From Lepidostoma basale (taxonomy: Eukaryota > Arthropoda > Insecta > Trichoptera > Lepidostomatidae): a DNA stretch of 64,000 bases. A program made the position numbers and the translations under genes. This document shows, in pieces, positions 1 to 11,404 of the stretch (the stretch's first letter is position 1; the number at the start of each line of letters is the position of its first letter). The notes under the pieces were generated by a model, which was not told the DNA's origin, did no database searches, and saw nothing but the letters and a program-made list of their open reading frames with translations. The stretch spans positions 354,001 to 418,000 of the forward strand of contig JAHDVF020001598.1 in NCBI GenBank assembly GCA_022606425.2. Direction: 5' to 3'.

Positions 1-291
1 AAATATTTGCTTTTACAAAGGTTATGTCACAATCGAATCATGTCAGCAAAAAATTAAACAAAGTGACTCATTTGAATATTCATTCATTAAGCCCCTACGT
101 TATGAAGCAGAATTAAACGTTGCCTAGGATCGAATAAACGTCTCAAGAATCAGAAGCCAAGCGTTTCACTTCGATATAACTTTTTTAAATGTACTAACAT
201 ATGCAAATTTTACAATTCAACCGACTTATTTTGGAGAAAAATAATATTAACACCACACAAAAATAATCATTTTTTATTATTTTATTATGAT

Positions 292-541
292 AATCAAATG
301 ATTTTACTGACATCTCTTGATGGAAGTTCATTTTGAATAATAATTAAATAAAACGATGTTTTTTTAACTACTTCCTCTTTTGTCTTTATTTAGACAGCGA
401 CCGGTTTCGCCACGCTGTCGTGTGTCTATGCCACTAGTCTGTCGATGCCAGCGAGCCTGGCGAAACCGGTCGCTGTCTAAATAAAGACAAAAGTGGAAGT
501 AGTTAAAAAATATTAATTTTATTTAATTATTATTTTTTTAT
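292..541. repeat. HH3 foldback repeat (inverted arms)
   Basis: Two inverted arms share the motif AACTACTTCC..TTTGTCTTTATTTAGACAGCGACCGGTTTCG and its reverse complement. The left arm carries a partial minus-strand hammerhead-like 3' half at 399-420; the right arm carries the full core at 439-471. The outer sequence (CTCTTGATGGAAGTTCATTT) recurs at 29290, 43396 and 53690. No ORF is present. Confidence 0.7.
439..471 (+). ncRNA. Hammerhead-like ribozyme motif, family HH3
   Basis: The order is CTGTCGA, stem II GCCAG/CTGGC, GAAA, palindromic ACCGGT, then C. The hammerhead consensus is CUGANGA; here A6 is U in nearly all HH3 copies, so cleavage activity is uncertain. Stem I can form weakly between the preceding AGT and the following GCTG. 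Structure is inferred by eye. Confidence 0.45.
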
Positions 542-744
542 TATATTTTGTAATCTTGACGAAGCTCCGACAGGAACGAAACCGGTTGGTTTTAATAAAA
601 ATAAAGTGGTGTAAAATCTAGTAATAGTGTATTAATATTATTTTTAATAATGTCACACCACAAATTAAGTGTTTCAGAATAGTGTCTTAACTTACATCTA
701 CACCTCACATAGATAGTTCCAGTTCATCATAATGTTTCGTACGA

Positions 745-1150
745 TTTAGTAATGCGTGCGACCTATCATGACGTACGCTGTAGAGACGCGCGCTGACACT
801 GTGCGAACCAAGGGACTACTAAGAATATCGGAGATGAAGGTCCTAAGATCAATTACTGGAAAAACCCTCCGAGATCGTGTCCGCAACGTAGACATAAGAA
901 AAACCTGCGAAATGGAGGATATCGTTCAGTGGAGTAGATCCAGAAGAAGATACTGGAGGGACCATGTAGCCCGAATGGATGGTGACAGACTCGCATATAC
1001 AGCCGCTTATGAAATCCCCTCCGGACACCGCCCACCTGGAAGACCGCCTAAGAGATGGACGGATAGCTGGATCTCATCATCCGACGAGATATGATTTCTG
1101 TGTCACAGATCGTCAGATCTATTAAAAGAAGAAGAAGAAGAAGAAGATTT
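745..1150 (+). pseudogene. RTE-B non-LTR retrotransposon, 3' end with (GAA)n tail
   Basis: The frame at 756-1094 encodes the C-terminal region of an RTE-like endonuclease/reverse transcriptase: PIMTYAVETRADT, EM+VLR.ITGKTLRDRVRN, WRDHVARMDGDR and GRPPKRWTDSW. It lacks the endonuclease and RT core, so this is a 5'-truncated copy. The tail is AAGAAGAAGAAGAAG at 1127-1147. Related fragments lie at 3330, 13200, 16140, 31305, 32765 and 35808. Non-functional. Confidence 0.8.
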
Positions 1151-1796
1151 AGTAGTAAGGAATTTAAATAAATGGTTTATAAGATACATTTACATATGAT
1201 CTGCAAATGTAGTCTGCGGAGTTTGAAACAAAAATTTTAGACTGTAAATGTAGCCGGCCGCACTATAGGGGTTAAGTACCGCCAAAATATTTAAATTAAC
1301 AATGGAATGCATATTTTTCCGTTAAACACGGGCATGCTACATGTGAAGCGCTCCATCAGAAAGGCAACCACTTGAATTAAAATATTACGAGGTTCGGGGA
1401 GTAGTCAATAATTAACGGACAAAGCAACGAATTTGCAGCACAATAAGTTTGCGGTAATCCGAGGAAGCTATTCATTATTGTTAACACTTGGTCATAATAC
1501 ACCCTGAATGGCACGCCAATACCACGCCAGGTTCTTCTTTCCCCCGCTAATAATTAGGTTCTGTGGTGTTAGGTGATGTTGGCCACCTTGCAGAGACAGA
1601 TACCCTCATCAATAACAATGAATGGTGTTCCCACTACGGTTAACAATCATTTTGGTCAACGTTCTTAACCTTTTGAGGCCCGAGACAATATTAAAACTAT
1701 AAATATTATTTTTAACACTCGCCTTACGGTGCTTAATACATCATTCATACACGGAACTGGACTTTGAATACCCAGTTTAAAAAAATACATTTTTTT
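1151..1796. other. No recognisable feature
   Basis: AT-rich sequence with no credible ORF and no match to the repeat families seen elsewhere in the window. Confidence 0.5.
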
Positions 1797-1872
1797 TTGT
1801 TGAATCGCTCTTTAGGTACATCATGACAGCATGAGCCAAACCGATGTGAAGGGTATTATAGCTACCATAAAT
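1797..1872 (-). repeat. SINE-1 3'-tail fragment
   Basis: Reverse complement of the SINE-1 3' region: the ACATCGATTTGGCT-type motif, then GTAATGATGT..AGAGCGATTCAAC. The tRNA-like head is missing. Confidence 0.6.
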
Positions 1873-1884
1873 TAAATAGACAAT

Positions 1885-2180
1885 ATGTGCACCATCTAAA
1901 AATAACATATTGTGTTAAATTATTTTTATTTTGTTATTTTATTTTATATCATTGTATTTTATATTATTTGTTTTAGATTTATTTCGTTGGTGTTGGACGA
2001 TCGAAGTGTGCGCGGGAGATGCCGCCTATTGGTGGCGATGAGGTTCGCAACCCATCACACCGCGTCTCCCGCAGAGCGAAAAGAGAAGGATGGAGTGCCG
2101 CATCAGTAAAAGTGTGACAGTCCATTCTTTCTGCCTACCCTTTCGGGGAGACGGCGTGATGGTAAGTTAGTTAGTTAGTT
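1885..2180 (+). repeat. SINE-X non-autonomous element with RTE-A tail
   Basis: The body runs from GTGCACCATCTAAAA through TGGACGATCGAAGTGTGCG and TGGTGGCGATGAGGTTCGC. It ends in the RTE-A 3' end (CAGTCCATTCTTTCTGCC, GGGGAGACGGCGTGATGG) and (TTAG)n. The body does not match RTE-A coding sequence. Other copies are at 2815 (+) and 12246 (-). Confidence 0.7.
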
Positions 2181-2182
2181 AG

Positions 2183-2350
2183 TGATTCTCGTGACATGTA
2201 ATAGGTTGCTAATATATTGCCATTTTATTGTCATGTGAATTCTTTACCAGACAACAGGCAGTGTGACAATCACACTGCCCTCGCCGGGAATCGAACCCGG
2301 AACCTTCGGGGTGGCAGTCAATGTACTTACCACTCGGCCACGAAAGTTAT
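2183..2350 (-). repeat. SINE-1, tRNA-like head portion
   Basis: On the minus strand a box A-like TGGCCGAGTGGTAAGT precedes a box B-like GGTTCCGGGTTCGATTCCC, followed by GCAGTGTGATTGTCACACTG. The copy stops before the 3' tail and abuts the TTAG tail of the SINE-X copy. It is not a functional tRNA gene: the body runs on into SINE sequence with no acceptor-stem closure. Confidence 0.8.
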
Positions 2351-2465
2351 TCATTGTAAAATGTTATTTATTGTATGTGTTTTATATTGACATAAAGTAA
2401 AATCTTGAAGGTTATTTGTTGTAAAATAATAATTATCTATTACATGATAGAATATAAAATGTTAA

Positions 2466-2796
2466 TATAACAAGTGAATACTGTGCGAGGGAAAGTGTTA
2501 TGAACAAAATAATGTCGTGCATTTCGATAGATGAATTAATGGAGAAAGAATGGTTAAGAAAGTGTACTTTATCGATGCAAACAGCAAACCGAGGTAACAA
2601 ACGGATATAGAGGAAGACCGAAGAAAACGCGACATGATCAAATCAATCACACATTAAATGTCGGCTATGTGAGGAGTCGGAAAAATTTACATGCGTGCAT
2701 AACACGATATATAAATTAAGAAAACAAGAGAATTATGTTAGGAAAGATCACTGTAGCGGTTCATTACTTCTGCCTACTCCTACATAGTTAGTTATA
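2466..2796 (+). pseudogene. RTE-A fragment, strongly decayed
   Basis: Nucleotide similarity to the RTE-A 3' third: GTGTTATGAACAAAATAAT, AGAGGAAGACCG, AAAACGCGACATGATCAAAT, GTCGGCTATGTGAGGAGTC. Multiple indels leave no frame. It ends in a degraded TAGTTAGTTA. Confidence 0.75.
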
Positions 2797-2814
2797 TAAT
2801 CCAATGACAATTTG

Positions 2815-3250
2815 AATAAATTCTTCAATAATATTTTTATGTTCTTGCTGGTGTTGGATTGTTTTAAGTGCCTAATTACAGTAAATTAAAAAACCGTGGA
2901 TAACGTGGAATAAAAATTAAATAAACACAAATGTCCGGATCGTCCAGCTGACGACAAGTGCACCATCTAAAATAACATTATGTGTTAAATTATTTTTCTT
3001 TGTTATTTTATTTTATATCATTGTATTTTAGATAATTTGTTTTAGATTTATAATGTAGACGTTGAACGATCGAAGTGTGCGCGGGAGATGCCTTTTGGTG
3101 GCGATGAGGTTCGCAACCCATCACACCGCGTCTCTCGCGATGGCGAAAAGAGAAGGATGGAGTGCCGCATCGATTAAAGTGTGGCAGTCCATTCTTTCTG
3201 CCTACCCTTTCGGGGAGACGGCGTGATGGTTAGTTAGTTAGTTAGTTATA
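2815..3250 (+). repeat. SINE-X, longest copy
   Basis: Starts near TTCTTGCTGGTGTTGG, passes AGTGCCTAATTACAG and GCACCATCTAAAATAACAT, and ends with the RTE-A-type end and (TTAG)n. Most similar to the minus-strand copy at 12246-12650, which fixes the approximate 5' limit of the family. Confidence 0.7.
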
Positions 3251-3329
3251 TAATTATACTAGCGAACTCGACAACACTCCGCTTTTTTGTGTATATGTGT
3301 GGTTATTAATGGGTTCTTGAAATGAAATG

Positions 3330-3640
3330 ATGACATATGAAATAGAAAAGAGAGCTGACACTATCAGAACAAAAAGTCTCCTAAGAACCACAGAAATAAA
3401 GACTCACCGATCCGTTACGGGAACGACACTTCGAGAGAGAGTAAAAAATTCTGAAATAAATTATCCGTAATGTGGAAGATGTCGTGCGATGGGGAAGACT
3501 GAGAAGACGCTACTGGAGAGATCATGCGGAAAGAACATGTTCTGAAAGAGTGATAAGTTAAAAAGCGGCAAATAAAGTACAAACAGGAAATTGACCTCCA
3601 GGAAGACCACCTAAAAGATGACGAGACAGTTGGACATCTA
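3330..3640 (+). pseudogene. RTE-B fragment, decayed
   Basis: Remnants of the RTE-B C-terminus: GAGCTGACACTATCAGAAC, GATCCGTTACGGGAACGAC, GGAAGACCACCTAAAAGATG. Frameshifted throughout. It runs directly into a CR1-like fragment. Confidence 0.65.
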
Positions 3641-4160
3641 TATCCTAGGAACAGGCTCCAAGAGTCAGGACGCAAGAGTCCAGAAAGAATCCAGTATAAA
3701 CTCTGCTGGACAGTCTTCAAAGCGCTCCGTGGAATGGCTCCAAATTATATATCCGAACTCTGTATAACGGACAGACTAAATACAAGGAAATCCACACTCC
3801 TCGGCAATAGGAAGATTAGTTGAGCCAAAGCGTTGCCCTAGTACAAATTTCAGGAATCGAGTCAGTCTTCCTTCATACCTCAGATGCATAAATGATCCGA
3901 CAGATTTCAGATCTAAGCTGAAAATTCATATTTTTTATATTTTGTACCCAATTTAAACTTGCATATTTTGTTCTATTATACTTTTTAATCGATCGCGAAT
4001 ATCAATCAGATGCATCGTTCACATTTAGATTTAAAACACGTCTTAAGGCGCCCTTGAGGTGATTACATCACAAAAACTGCGCTTTCAAAGTTAGCATATT
4101 ATTATTATAATTATTATTATTAATCCTAAATAAAGCAGAAGAAATGAAATGAAAATAAAT
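3641..4160 (+). pseudogene. CR1-like LINE 3' end
   Basis: Broken frames give RIQYKLCWTVFKALRGMAPNYISELC and, after shifts, NDPTDFRSKLKIHIF, the C-terminal pattern of CR1/Jockey-group reverse transcriptases (YKL..TVFKAL.G.AP.Y+.EL, then F+.KLK.HIF). A 3' UTR with TTATTATTATT follows. No intact frame. Confidence 0.6.
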
Positions 4161-5035
4161 AAGTTCTTCTTTAGCCATCCGGGATAAAGGGGTTATAATA
4201 CCTCAATACAAGCTGTCGCGTGCCCTCCTGTACCAAAAGAAATCGTTTAATTCAAAGTAAAAAATTGTGTATTACCCACCGCCGGACATTTAGCCATATG
4301 CCGGCCATACATGGCCTGTCGCCCTAATGATACAGATTACCGCCTGATGATGATGATCCATTTATAGGGATATTAGCTGATCTCCTTTGTCGCCGTGTCC
4401 GCCCACAGAGCTTTGCATTTTGTTAATTTTCGTCACGACTCGGGCAAGAAAATTCGCACCGTTGGTCTTTACGTCCATCAAGAAACATTTACAAACCCAA
4501 TCTAAATGCTTCATACATTTTTTAACGAGACAGATAAATATGTGCTGTTTTTATTGCATTGTATATTATTTCTTTTAGAATAAACAGAAATAAAATAATG
4601 TTTCTTTTTTATATATACTTTGTATACAATATATAATCTTATGTGTCCTGTCAGGTCTCCCTAACGTTGGCTATCACCCTTGAGTAGGCCTTATAGTGAT
4701 GACCTGGGGAAAAATATCCAGAGTGGTATATCCCCTTGCCTTTTCTGGAGGATTTTCTGTCGGGGTTACCTTCCCTTAGCTGGGTGTATCCAGTTTTATG
4801 GCGCTGGAAGCTCGCTATTCGTCCTCTCTCTATCTGCTATGGCACTAAGTAATATGTGTCACATTGCCCGGGGTTCGCGGGGTCTTTGAAAAGACCTCTC
4901 GTAAACGCTAGAGAGTTGGACTTGATAGTAGTGTTGCTGTTGTAAATGCAACATGGCGCCTTACGACATTTTGTAGAGGCATGCTTTCCAGCAAAACATA
5001 CCCCATCGTAGCCCTACTAACCTTTTGAATTTTAT
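4161..5035. other. Mostly unassigned sequence
   Basis: No credible gene. A short stretch at 4645-4675 (TCAGGTCTCCCTAACGTTGG) resembles the minus-strand RTE-C 3' coding end at 21075 and 53010. The rest, including the moderately GC-rich 4680-4900, has no second copy that I can see. Confidence 0.4.
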
Positions 5036-5047
5036 TTAAAAAAAATA

Positions 5048-5092
5048 ATAATAACCTAACGTGTTTCGGACACACAAGCCTGTCATCAGTGA
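5048..5092 (-). ncRNA. Decayed hammerhead-like motif
   Basis: The minus strand reads CACTGATGACAGG..GTCCGAAACACG. The canonical CTGATGA and GAAA boxes are present, but stem II pairs poorly and stem III is not palindromic. Probably an inactive relative of the HH repeats. Confidence 0.3.
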
Positions 5093-5185
5093 TATCATTA
5101 TATAAATATAAATATTAAAAATACATATTTTTTTAAATTTCAGTATTTTTTCAGAAAACCAATATTTTTTATATTTCATAGCCAA

Positions 5186-5672
5186 TTTAACTAACTAACT
5201 TACCATCACGCCGTCTCCCCGGAGGGGTAGGCAGAAAGAATGGAACGCCACACTGTTCTGTCCTGACATACTTCTCTCGGTTACGGTTCCTCTACATTCA
5301 CACATCTTGTCATGCACGCACGTCGATTTCTCCGACTCCTCACGTGACCGACATTCAATATTTCATTGATTTGATCTGCCTCGTTTTCCTAGGCCTTCCT
5401 CTATTTCGAGCTCCGTTCACGCCGTTTACATATACCATCTTTACCATTCTGTCTTCACTCATTCTTTCCATGTTTCCAAACCATCTTAATGACCCTTTCC
5501 TTATTTTGTTCATAACACTTTCATTCGCACCACATTCACTTCTTATACTTGCATTTGTCACTCATTTCTCACACATTCGTCTTAGAGATCTCATTTCTGC
5601 TGCATTTATTCTACTTTCATTCTCCTTTTGCCAGTTCCATGCTTCACTTCCATACATAAGGGTCGGCACAAG
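5186..5672 (-). pseudogene. RTE-A, 5'-truncated copy
   Basis: The minus strand gives the RTE-A C-terminus in pieces: GSLRWFGNMERMSEDRMVK, NGARNRGRPRKT, then CGGAGGGGTAGGCAGAAAG and the TTAG tail in reverse complement at the left end. It begins near PTLMYGSEAW. Frameshifts and stops are present. Confidence 0.85.
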
Positions 5673-5689
5673 AACACCGAATTTAAAAC

Positions 5690-6415
5690 CAGTATTATTA
5701 TTATATAGTAATGTTTGCCTTGTTTAACGGTTTAAGCGTTAACATGTCGCAATATTTCAGCAAAATTTTGTTTCAGAAGATTGATTGAAATGACACCGCC
5801 AGAAAGATGGTACCGAGCATCGCTTTCTGGACCAAGCAATAAAATCAACGCCGCCGCCGTCACGTGAAGTCAAGAGGAAATTAATTAACTAAGCAGGACG
5901 CTCGCGTTAATGAATATTAAAAAGCCACAACGTGTAATTTGTGTCGGGTGGTTACATAAATTTAAAACTTCAATATCGAATTTAGCGTTTTGTTTTACAT
6001 TTTAATTGAATTTTTCTCGTATTTCCCAAGCATCCCCGGCACAATGAGGATTGTTTTTCTCATCCGGATAAACAAAGGTGCCGCCATTCTTGGAAATCAC
6101 TTATCCTCGATTTGTTAACCGTTAACGAATTTGATTACGTTTAGCCAAAGCCGCTCGTTGAATCGACTTCCGATTGATTTGGTTTTCAATTAACAAAGGC
6201 GGTCAGGCTTTATGGGCCCGTCCTCGCCGGGGGCCCCTTCCGGCCCTTGTCTCTTGCCCCCTGCATCTCGTATGCACAGAGGGGCTCAGCTAGGAACTCC
6301 TCTACTGACAAATTAGTGACAACAATTTAATTTGTGAATGTGTTACAACACACACAAAAACGTAGTTTTATGTTAACTAACTACTAATTAGTATTATAGT
6401 ATTATATTATCGTAT
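5690..6415. other. No recognisable feature
   Basis: Apparently single-copy within the window. There is a GC-rich patch at 6205-6290 (GGGCCCGTCCTCGCCGGGGG). No ORF of note. Confidence 0.5.
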
Positions 6416-6417
6416 TG

Positions 6418-6605
6418 TATTATCGGTAAGATCTCTGACTTCCATACCGAAGGTCCCGGGTTCGATTCCCGGCGATGGCAGTGTGATTGTCACACTGTCT
6501 TTGGTCTGGTGTAGAATACAAGTGACGATAAAATGACGATAGATTGGCTTCCTATCACATGTCATGAGAATCATCAATATAATAGCTAAAATTAATGTGT
6601 ATACA
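6418..6605 (+). repeat. SINE-1 copy, partial
   Basis: Box B-like GGTCCCGGGTTCGATTCCC, then GCAGTGTGATTGTCACACTG, GGTCTGGTGTAGAAT and the ATCACATGTCATGAGAATC block. The box A half is degraded and the 3' tail is missing. Confidence 0.8.
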
Positions 6606-6702
6606 GTAATTGGGTTCAAAACAACTTGTTGTATGCAAGAAAAAGATAAATAAAGTCTAAGTATATATTATTAAAGTCATTACTGCAAATAGAAATATAT
6701 CC

Positions 6703-7228
6703 ACAGAAGCAAAAATGGCAGTACACAACGGAGTTCTATTGCCAACCCTCATGTATGGAAGTGAAGCTTGGAGCTGGCAAAAGAAGGATGAAAGCAGGAT
6801 AAACGCCGTAGAAATGAGATCACATAGAAGAATGTTCGGGAAAACGTTGTATGATAGAATACCGAACGATGAAATAAGAGAGAAATGTAAGGCAGATGAC
6901 TGTATCATGGATACAATTAAAAAAGGATCCTTGAGATGTTTTGGACATATGGAACGAATGGATGAGAGAAGAATGGTTAAAAAGTTGTACACAAGCAGCA
7001 AAAAGAAGCCGAGGACGACCGAGGAAAGCATGGCATGACCAAATTAATCAATTACTAAAAGGCGGCCACATTCGAAGTCGGAATAATCGATGTGCGTGCA
7101 TGGTACGATGTATGAATGTAGAGGAAGCCCGAGAGGTATGCCAGGACAGAGCATTGTGGCGGTCCATCCTCTCTGCCTACACCTCCGGGGAAATGGCGTG
7201 ATAGTTAGTTAGTTAGTTAGTTAGTTAA
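6703..7228 (+). pseudogene. RTE-A subfamily copy, 3' end with TTAG tail
   Basis: Two overlapping frames (6715-7038, 6941-7201) joined by a frameshift near 7000 encode NGVLLPTLMYGSEAW, RRMFGKTLYDRIPNDEIREK, MERMDERRMVKKLYT, RGRPRKAWHDQINQLLKGG and RSILSAYTSGEMA. The sequence IPNDEIR..C marks a subfamily also seen at 11405, 54137 and 56366. Ends in (TTAG)n next to an inverted copy. Confidence 0.85.
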
Positions 7229-7332
7229 TTAACTACTAACTAAACTATCACGCCATTTCCCCGGAGGGGTAAGCAGAGAGAATGGACCGCCAAACTATTC
7301 TATCCTGATTGTTCTATCCTGTCTCTTCTACA
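7225..7332 (-). pseudogene. RTE-A extreme 3' end, inverted to the neighbour
   Basis: Reverse complement of the RTE-A end: CTATCACGCCATTTCCCCGG, GGAGGGGTAAGCAGAGAG, GTTCTATCCTG. It sits tail-to-tail with the copy at 6703-7228, so the two TTAG tails form a short palindrome. Confidence 0.75.
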
Positions 7333-7616
7333 TATTTGATTTCGCTTCACTAGTTTATTTTCATAATGTGACCTAGCTCATGCGTGTATTATAGTTTTGT
7401 AAATATTCTAATGAAAAATATTGTGTTAGTGCAAATGTTATTATTGTAAAGACTTTATTATTTTATTTAAAACAATGTTTTTCAAGTGTACTAAATAATT
7501 ACCAATTTAAGTTATGACTTTTCATATATTGATTAATGTAATTGCGTGATAAAAAAAAACACCCCATGTGTTTTAGGGATATTTTCTATATTCTAAATAC
7601 ATTATTTTTGTACTCA

Positions 7617-8531
7617 AATAACTAACTAACTAACCATCAAGCCGTTTCTCTGAAACGGTGGTCAGAGAGGATGGGTCGCCACATTGTTCTATCCTGGCAT
7701 AATACTTACGCATCTTCTACATTCACACATCTTGACATGCACGCACTTCGATTATTCCTACTTTGAACATGGCCGCCTTTCAGTATTTGATTAATTTGAA
7801 CATGCCATGTCGTCCTTGACCTTTCTCGACTTATTTTCCCATTCACACTACTTGTATATGTCTTTTTAATCATTCTTCCCTCATCCATTCGTTCCATGTG
7901 TCCAAACCATCTAAGTGACCCTTTCTTAAATTTATCACGCATTCATCTACCTTACATTTCTTTCTTACTTCGTCATTAGTTATTCTATCATACGTTGTTT
8001 TTCCGCACATTCTTTTTAGTGACCTCATTTCTACGACATTTATCCTAATTTCATCATTCTTCTGCAAACTCCATGCTTCACTTCCATACATAAGGGTCGG
8101 GACTAGAACTCCATTGTGCAATGATATCTTTGCTTCAGTCCATTTTTTTATATTTGCGGTAATGACTGAGTGCACCATTTATTTTGTTTCCAGCTCCAAC
8201 CTTCTTCCGATATCTTTCTCCATTCTTCCATCTCTTGTAAACATGCTTCCCAGATAAACAAATTCGGTAGCTTGCTCTAATTTCTCACCGTTCGCAATAA
8301 TGTCACGATCCGTCATTAATTTTTCATTTTCAAATACCATAACTTTAGACTTTGACACGTTCATCACAAGGTCACACTTATTGCATACTTCGTACATTCT
8401 TGACACTAGGACTTGTAATTCGTCCATGCTGTCAGCGATTAAAACAGCGTCGTCTTCATATTGCAAACAGCTGATGGACATATCGTTCATTTTCGCACCA
8501 GCGTTTATGCCATTTAATTCTTCCATACATA
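7617..8531 (-). pseudogene. RTE-A with partial reverse-transcriptase domain
   Basis: Minus-strand frames at 8179-8526, 7870-8178 and 7706-7942 together cover RT motif C to the C-terminus. Motif C reads YEDDAVLIAD, keeping the catalytic DD but with E in place of the family's A. MYGSEAWS, CGKTTYDRITNDEVRKKC and MERMDEGRM follow. At least two frameshifts. The 5' end is cut upstream of motif C. Confidence 0.85.
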
Positions 8532-9207
8532 GTTTTATGCTATAATAAAAATAATTAAATATGGTTCATAAAATATCATAAAATTTCAATCATTAATATT
8601 TTTATTGTGTTTCGGAAACTTTTCGAAATGCCCATTTTGATAATGTTTTCTCATACATAAAATATTTTTGAAAATATATTTTTTGAAATATGGCAAATTT
8701 TGAAGTACGTAAAGATAAAAGCAAACTATAGTACTTCAACCACGACGAAAACAGTATTTGAACTTTGTATTTAGCTTTCCTCTTGACTAAAGTATACCCA
8801 ATGCAGAAACCTAAAGAGTGTACTGTATGGAGTATTTAAATGAAACACGAGACGTGAAGAAAAAAAAATTTCGATATTATTAATGACACAAGCTCTTATG
8901 AAAAATACTAGTAGTCGTGACTAGAGGCTTTTGAGATGTGGTCCTATAGAAGACTATAATGGAATTTCCTGGAGAGACTACATTACAAATGAGGAGGTTC
9001 TCTAAAGAATCGAAGGAGGAAGGCACCTGCTCAGGACCTTGTCTTGGTTGAAAACTTTCTCATAGAAATCATTAGTGTATTTTTTACATTTCCCATCACC
9101 ATAGAAGTATTATTGTCATCACAATCAAAACTTGTAATTATATCATTAAATCATTTTCTCTCTGTTAATAATAAAAAATTATAGGAATTTCACGATTTTA
9201 TAATGTA
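8532..9207. other. No recognisable feature
   Basis: AT-rich, no credible ORF, no match to the other repeats. Confidence 0.5.
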
Positions 9208-9330
9208 ATTAATCTATAAGCGTGCGCTTAACCCAACCAATGATAGGTCATAAGTCCTGTAAACACCTTGATCAACCATATTCAGTTTCCAGTTTGCATC
9301 TTCGTCTCTATTGAGATACAATTAAATTTC
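9208..9330 (-). repeat. Unclassified 120-bp repeat (copy 1)
   Basis: The minus strand matches 18376-18499 closely: GTATCTCAATAGAGAC, GATGCAAA.TGGAAACTGA, TGGTTGATCAAGGTGTTTAC, AGGACTTATGACCT. No coding sense and no terminal repeats visible. Confidence 0.65.
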
Positions 9331-9631
9331 ATTAATTAATCACCCACCATGTGTGTAATCCAGTATTCGTATACAAGTATAAGTATCCATTCACAAAAAA
9401 TATTTATAAGTTAGTTTTCTCTATTTCTTTTTTACATAATTATTAAGAATATAATAAATATTTGTTTATTTAAACTGTTCAATTATGTTAGTCAATGATG
9501 TTATTTTGAAATTTACTATTTGTTTGTATATAAAAATGTAACCTTAATGTATTATTACTTGTTTGACACATAACACTCCAAGGTGAATGTGTCAAAGAAA
9601 TAAATAAATAAAAATAATAAAAAGATATATT

Positions 9632-9715
9632 TTTGTAACACCTGATAATGTCAACATTGGTTGATGAAACAGCTGTCGCGTAAAATAAAATACAATTGTG
9701 ATACAAAAACAAAGT
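9632..9715 (+). ncRNA. Hammerhead-like ribozyme motif, family HH1 (core 9642-9677)
   Basis: CTGATAA, stem II GTCAAC/GTTGAT, GAAA, palindrome ACAGCTGT, then C. The core differs from CUGANGA at G8 (A here). Upstream TTGTA can pair with downstream TACAA to extend stem I around an internal loop. The copy continues into AACAGTTT, as other HH1 copies do. Confidence 0.5.
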
Positions 9716-10618
9716 TTATTCATTAACAGTTTAAAATATATCATTTGAGATAACGAGTCGGTGAGATTCAATACTACGTTTGTGACACTGCGGTGCGGTT
9801 TCGGTCACTGTTCGGTGTAAATTGCCCTTAAGGGTGAGCGATGTGTCTTATCTTCTCGCTACTATTACATCAAGTTTGAGATAAGTGTACGTCATGTGAA
9901 CTGGAGCCATTTAATGCAAAGTTTAATAATTATCCACGGAAATTCACCCAGAGTGTTCGTTTTAAACAACGATAAAAATTATGTAAACATCGAGTACGAA
10001 ATAAAAGTAACATAAAAAATAATCAAGTTACATTGTTTCAACAAACATTACACTATTGAATATTAATGACATCAAACACGTGAAGTGTTCGTAAACACGC
10101 TGAGTAAAGAATCAATACAAATAATATAAAACATCACGCGAATAATTAGCATAAAACACCGGGTAATTATGAATGAATGAGCTCGAAAGATAAGGGTTGA
10201 ACGTGTACCAATGTACAGCCCCTAGATATTATCTGCGCGGTCTAACTCGCGACCCCTGAGGCACTCCGAAGCAAACCACGCAATGTGCCTTCAGTGATTT
10301 ATACAATCCAAGGGGTGCGGAGGGAGGCCTGTACTCCGCTTGTTACGGAAGGGATGTAACCATTGCCTCGTGGATTATCTTTTATAATTCAATAATGGGT
10401 GCAACTGTATTTTCACTCATTTAACAACGGTTACTTGTTATAATTTATTAGGGTTGAAGTTGTATCAATATTTTATGTGAATTCATGTTCCACGCTATAA
10501 TTAAATAATCTAATGCCGATCATATATGAGTTTTCGTATGGTCAAAGTGAAAACGTTTTTTTTTTAAATTTTCTACGGATGTATGGTCCAGTGGAAGTAA
10601 GGCCCCACAATATAGAGA
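9716..10618. other. No recognisable feature
   Basis: No repeat match. A moderately GC-rich block at 10200-10380 is apparently single copy. No ORF of note. Confidence 0.45.
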
Positions 10619-11404
10619 GTAACTAACTAACTAACTTACTAACCATCACGCCGTCTCCCCGAAGGGGTTGGCAGAAAGAAATTTTCTTTCCTGACATATT
10701 TCTCTCAATTCCTTAACATTCATACATCATTTCATGCACGCGCGTCGATTTCTCTGACTCCTCACATGGCCGACATTCAATATTTGATTTATTTTATCGT
10801 GCCTCGTTTTCCTCGGTTTTTCTCTATTTCTGGTTCCATTTACATCGTTAATATAAACTTTTTTTTACCATTCTTTCTTCATTCATTCTTTCCATATGTT
10901 CAAACCATCTTAATGATCCTTTCATTATTTTGTTCATATCATCATCATTCGCACCGCATTCACTTCTTATATTTTCATTAGACACTCTATCATACACAGA
11001 GAATCACACATTCGTATTTTATACGAAAATGTCTAGTATGCCTGACTAGTACCTATGTATGAGGTATGCAAAGCGATACGATTTGATGATGAATGTGAAT
11101 AAGTCCAAGATAATGATTTTCGAAAAAGAAGGAAACATGACAGTCTGCAACATTACTGTAAACGGTGAAAATCTGGAAAAAGTGGATGAATTTGTTTATA
11201 TAGGAACTATGTTTACAAAGGATGGGATTGTGGAGAAGGATATCGAAAGAACGATTGGGGCAGGCAACAGAGTAAATGTTGCACTTAAAGTTGTCATCGC
11301 AAACAAAAGCTTATCCAAAAAAGCTAAGATGACAGTGCATAAAGGTGTTCTTGTGCCGACCCTTATGTATGGAAGTGAAGCATGGAACTAGCAAAAGAAG
11401 AATG
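10619..11404 (-). pseudogene. RTE-A copy with inverted 5' part (twin-priming structure)
   Basis: 10619-10998 is the RTE-A 3' part on the minus strand, with the TTAG tail at the left end. 11047-11404 is the adjoining upstream part (YDLMMNVNKSKIMIFEKEG, FVYIGTMFTKDG, PTLMYGSEAWN) on the plus strand. In element coordinates the plus part precedes the minus part, so the 5' half is inverted. The plus part is open at 11059-11391. Confidence 0.8.

Noticed and set aside
2277..2345. tRNA genes at the box A/box B motifs (also 12880, 23605, 34498, 47863)
   Set aside because: All share the same non-tRNA downstream body and tail, and the cloverleaf cannot close with a proper acceptor stem. They are SINE-1 heads.
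8300..8545. 81-codon plus-strand ORF
   Set aside because: Antisense to the RTE-A reverse-transcriptase fragment with YEDD.
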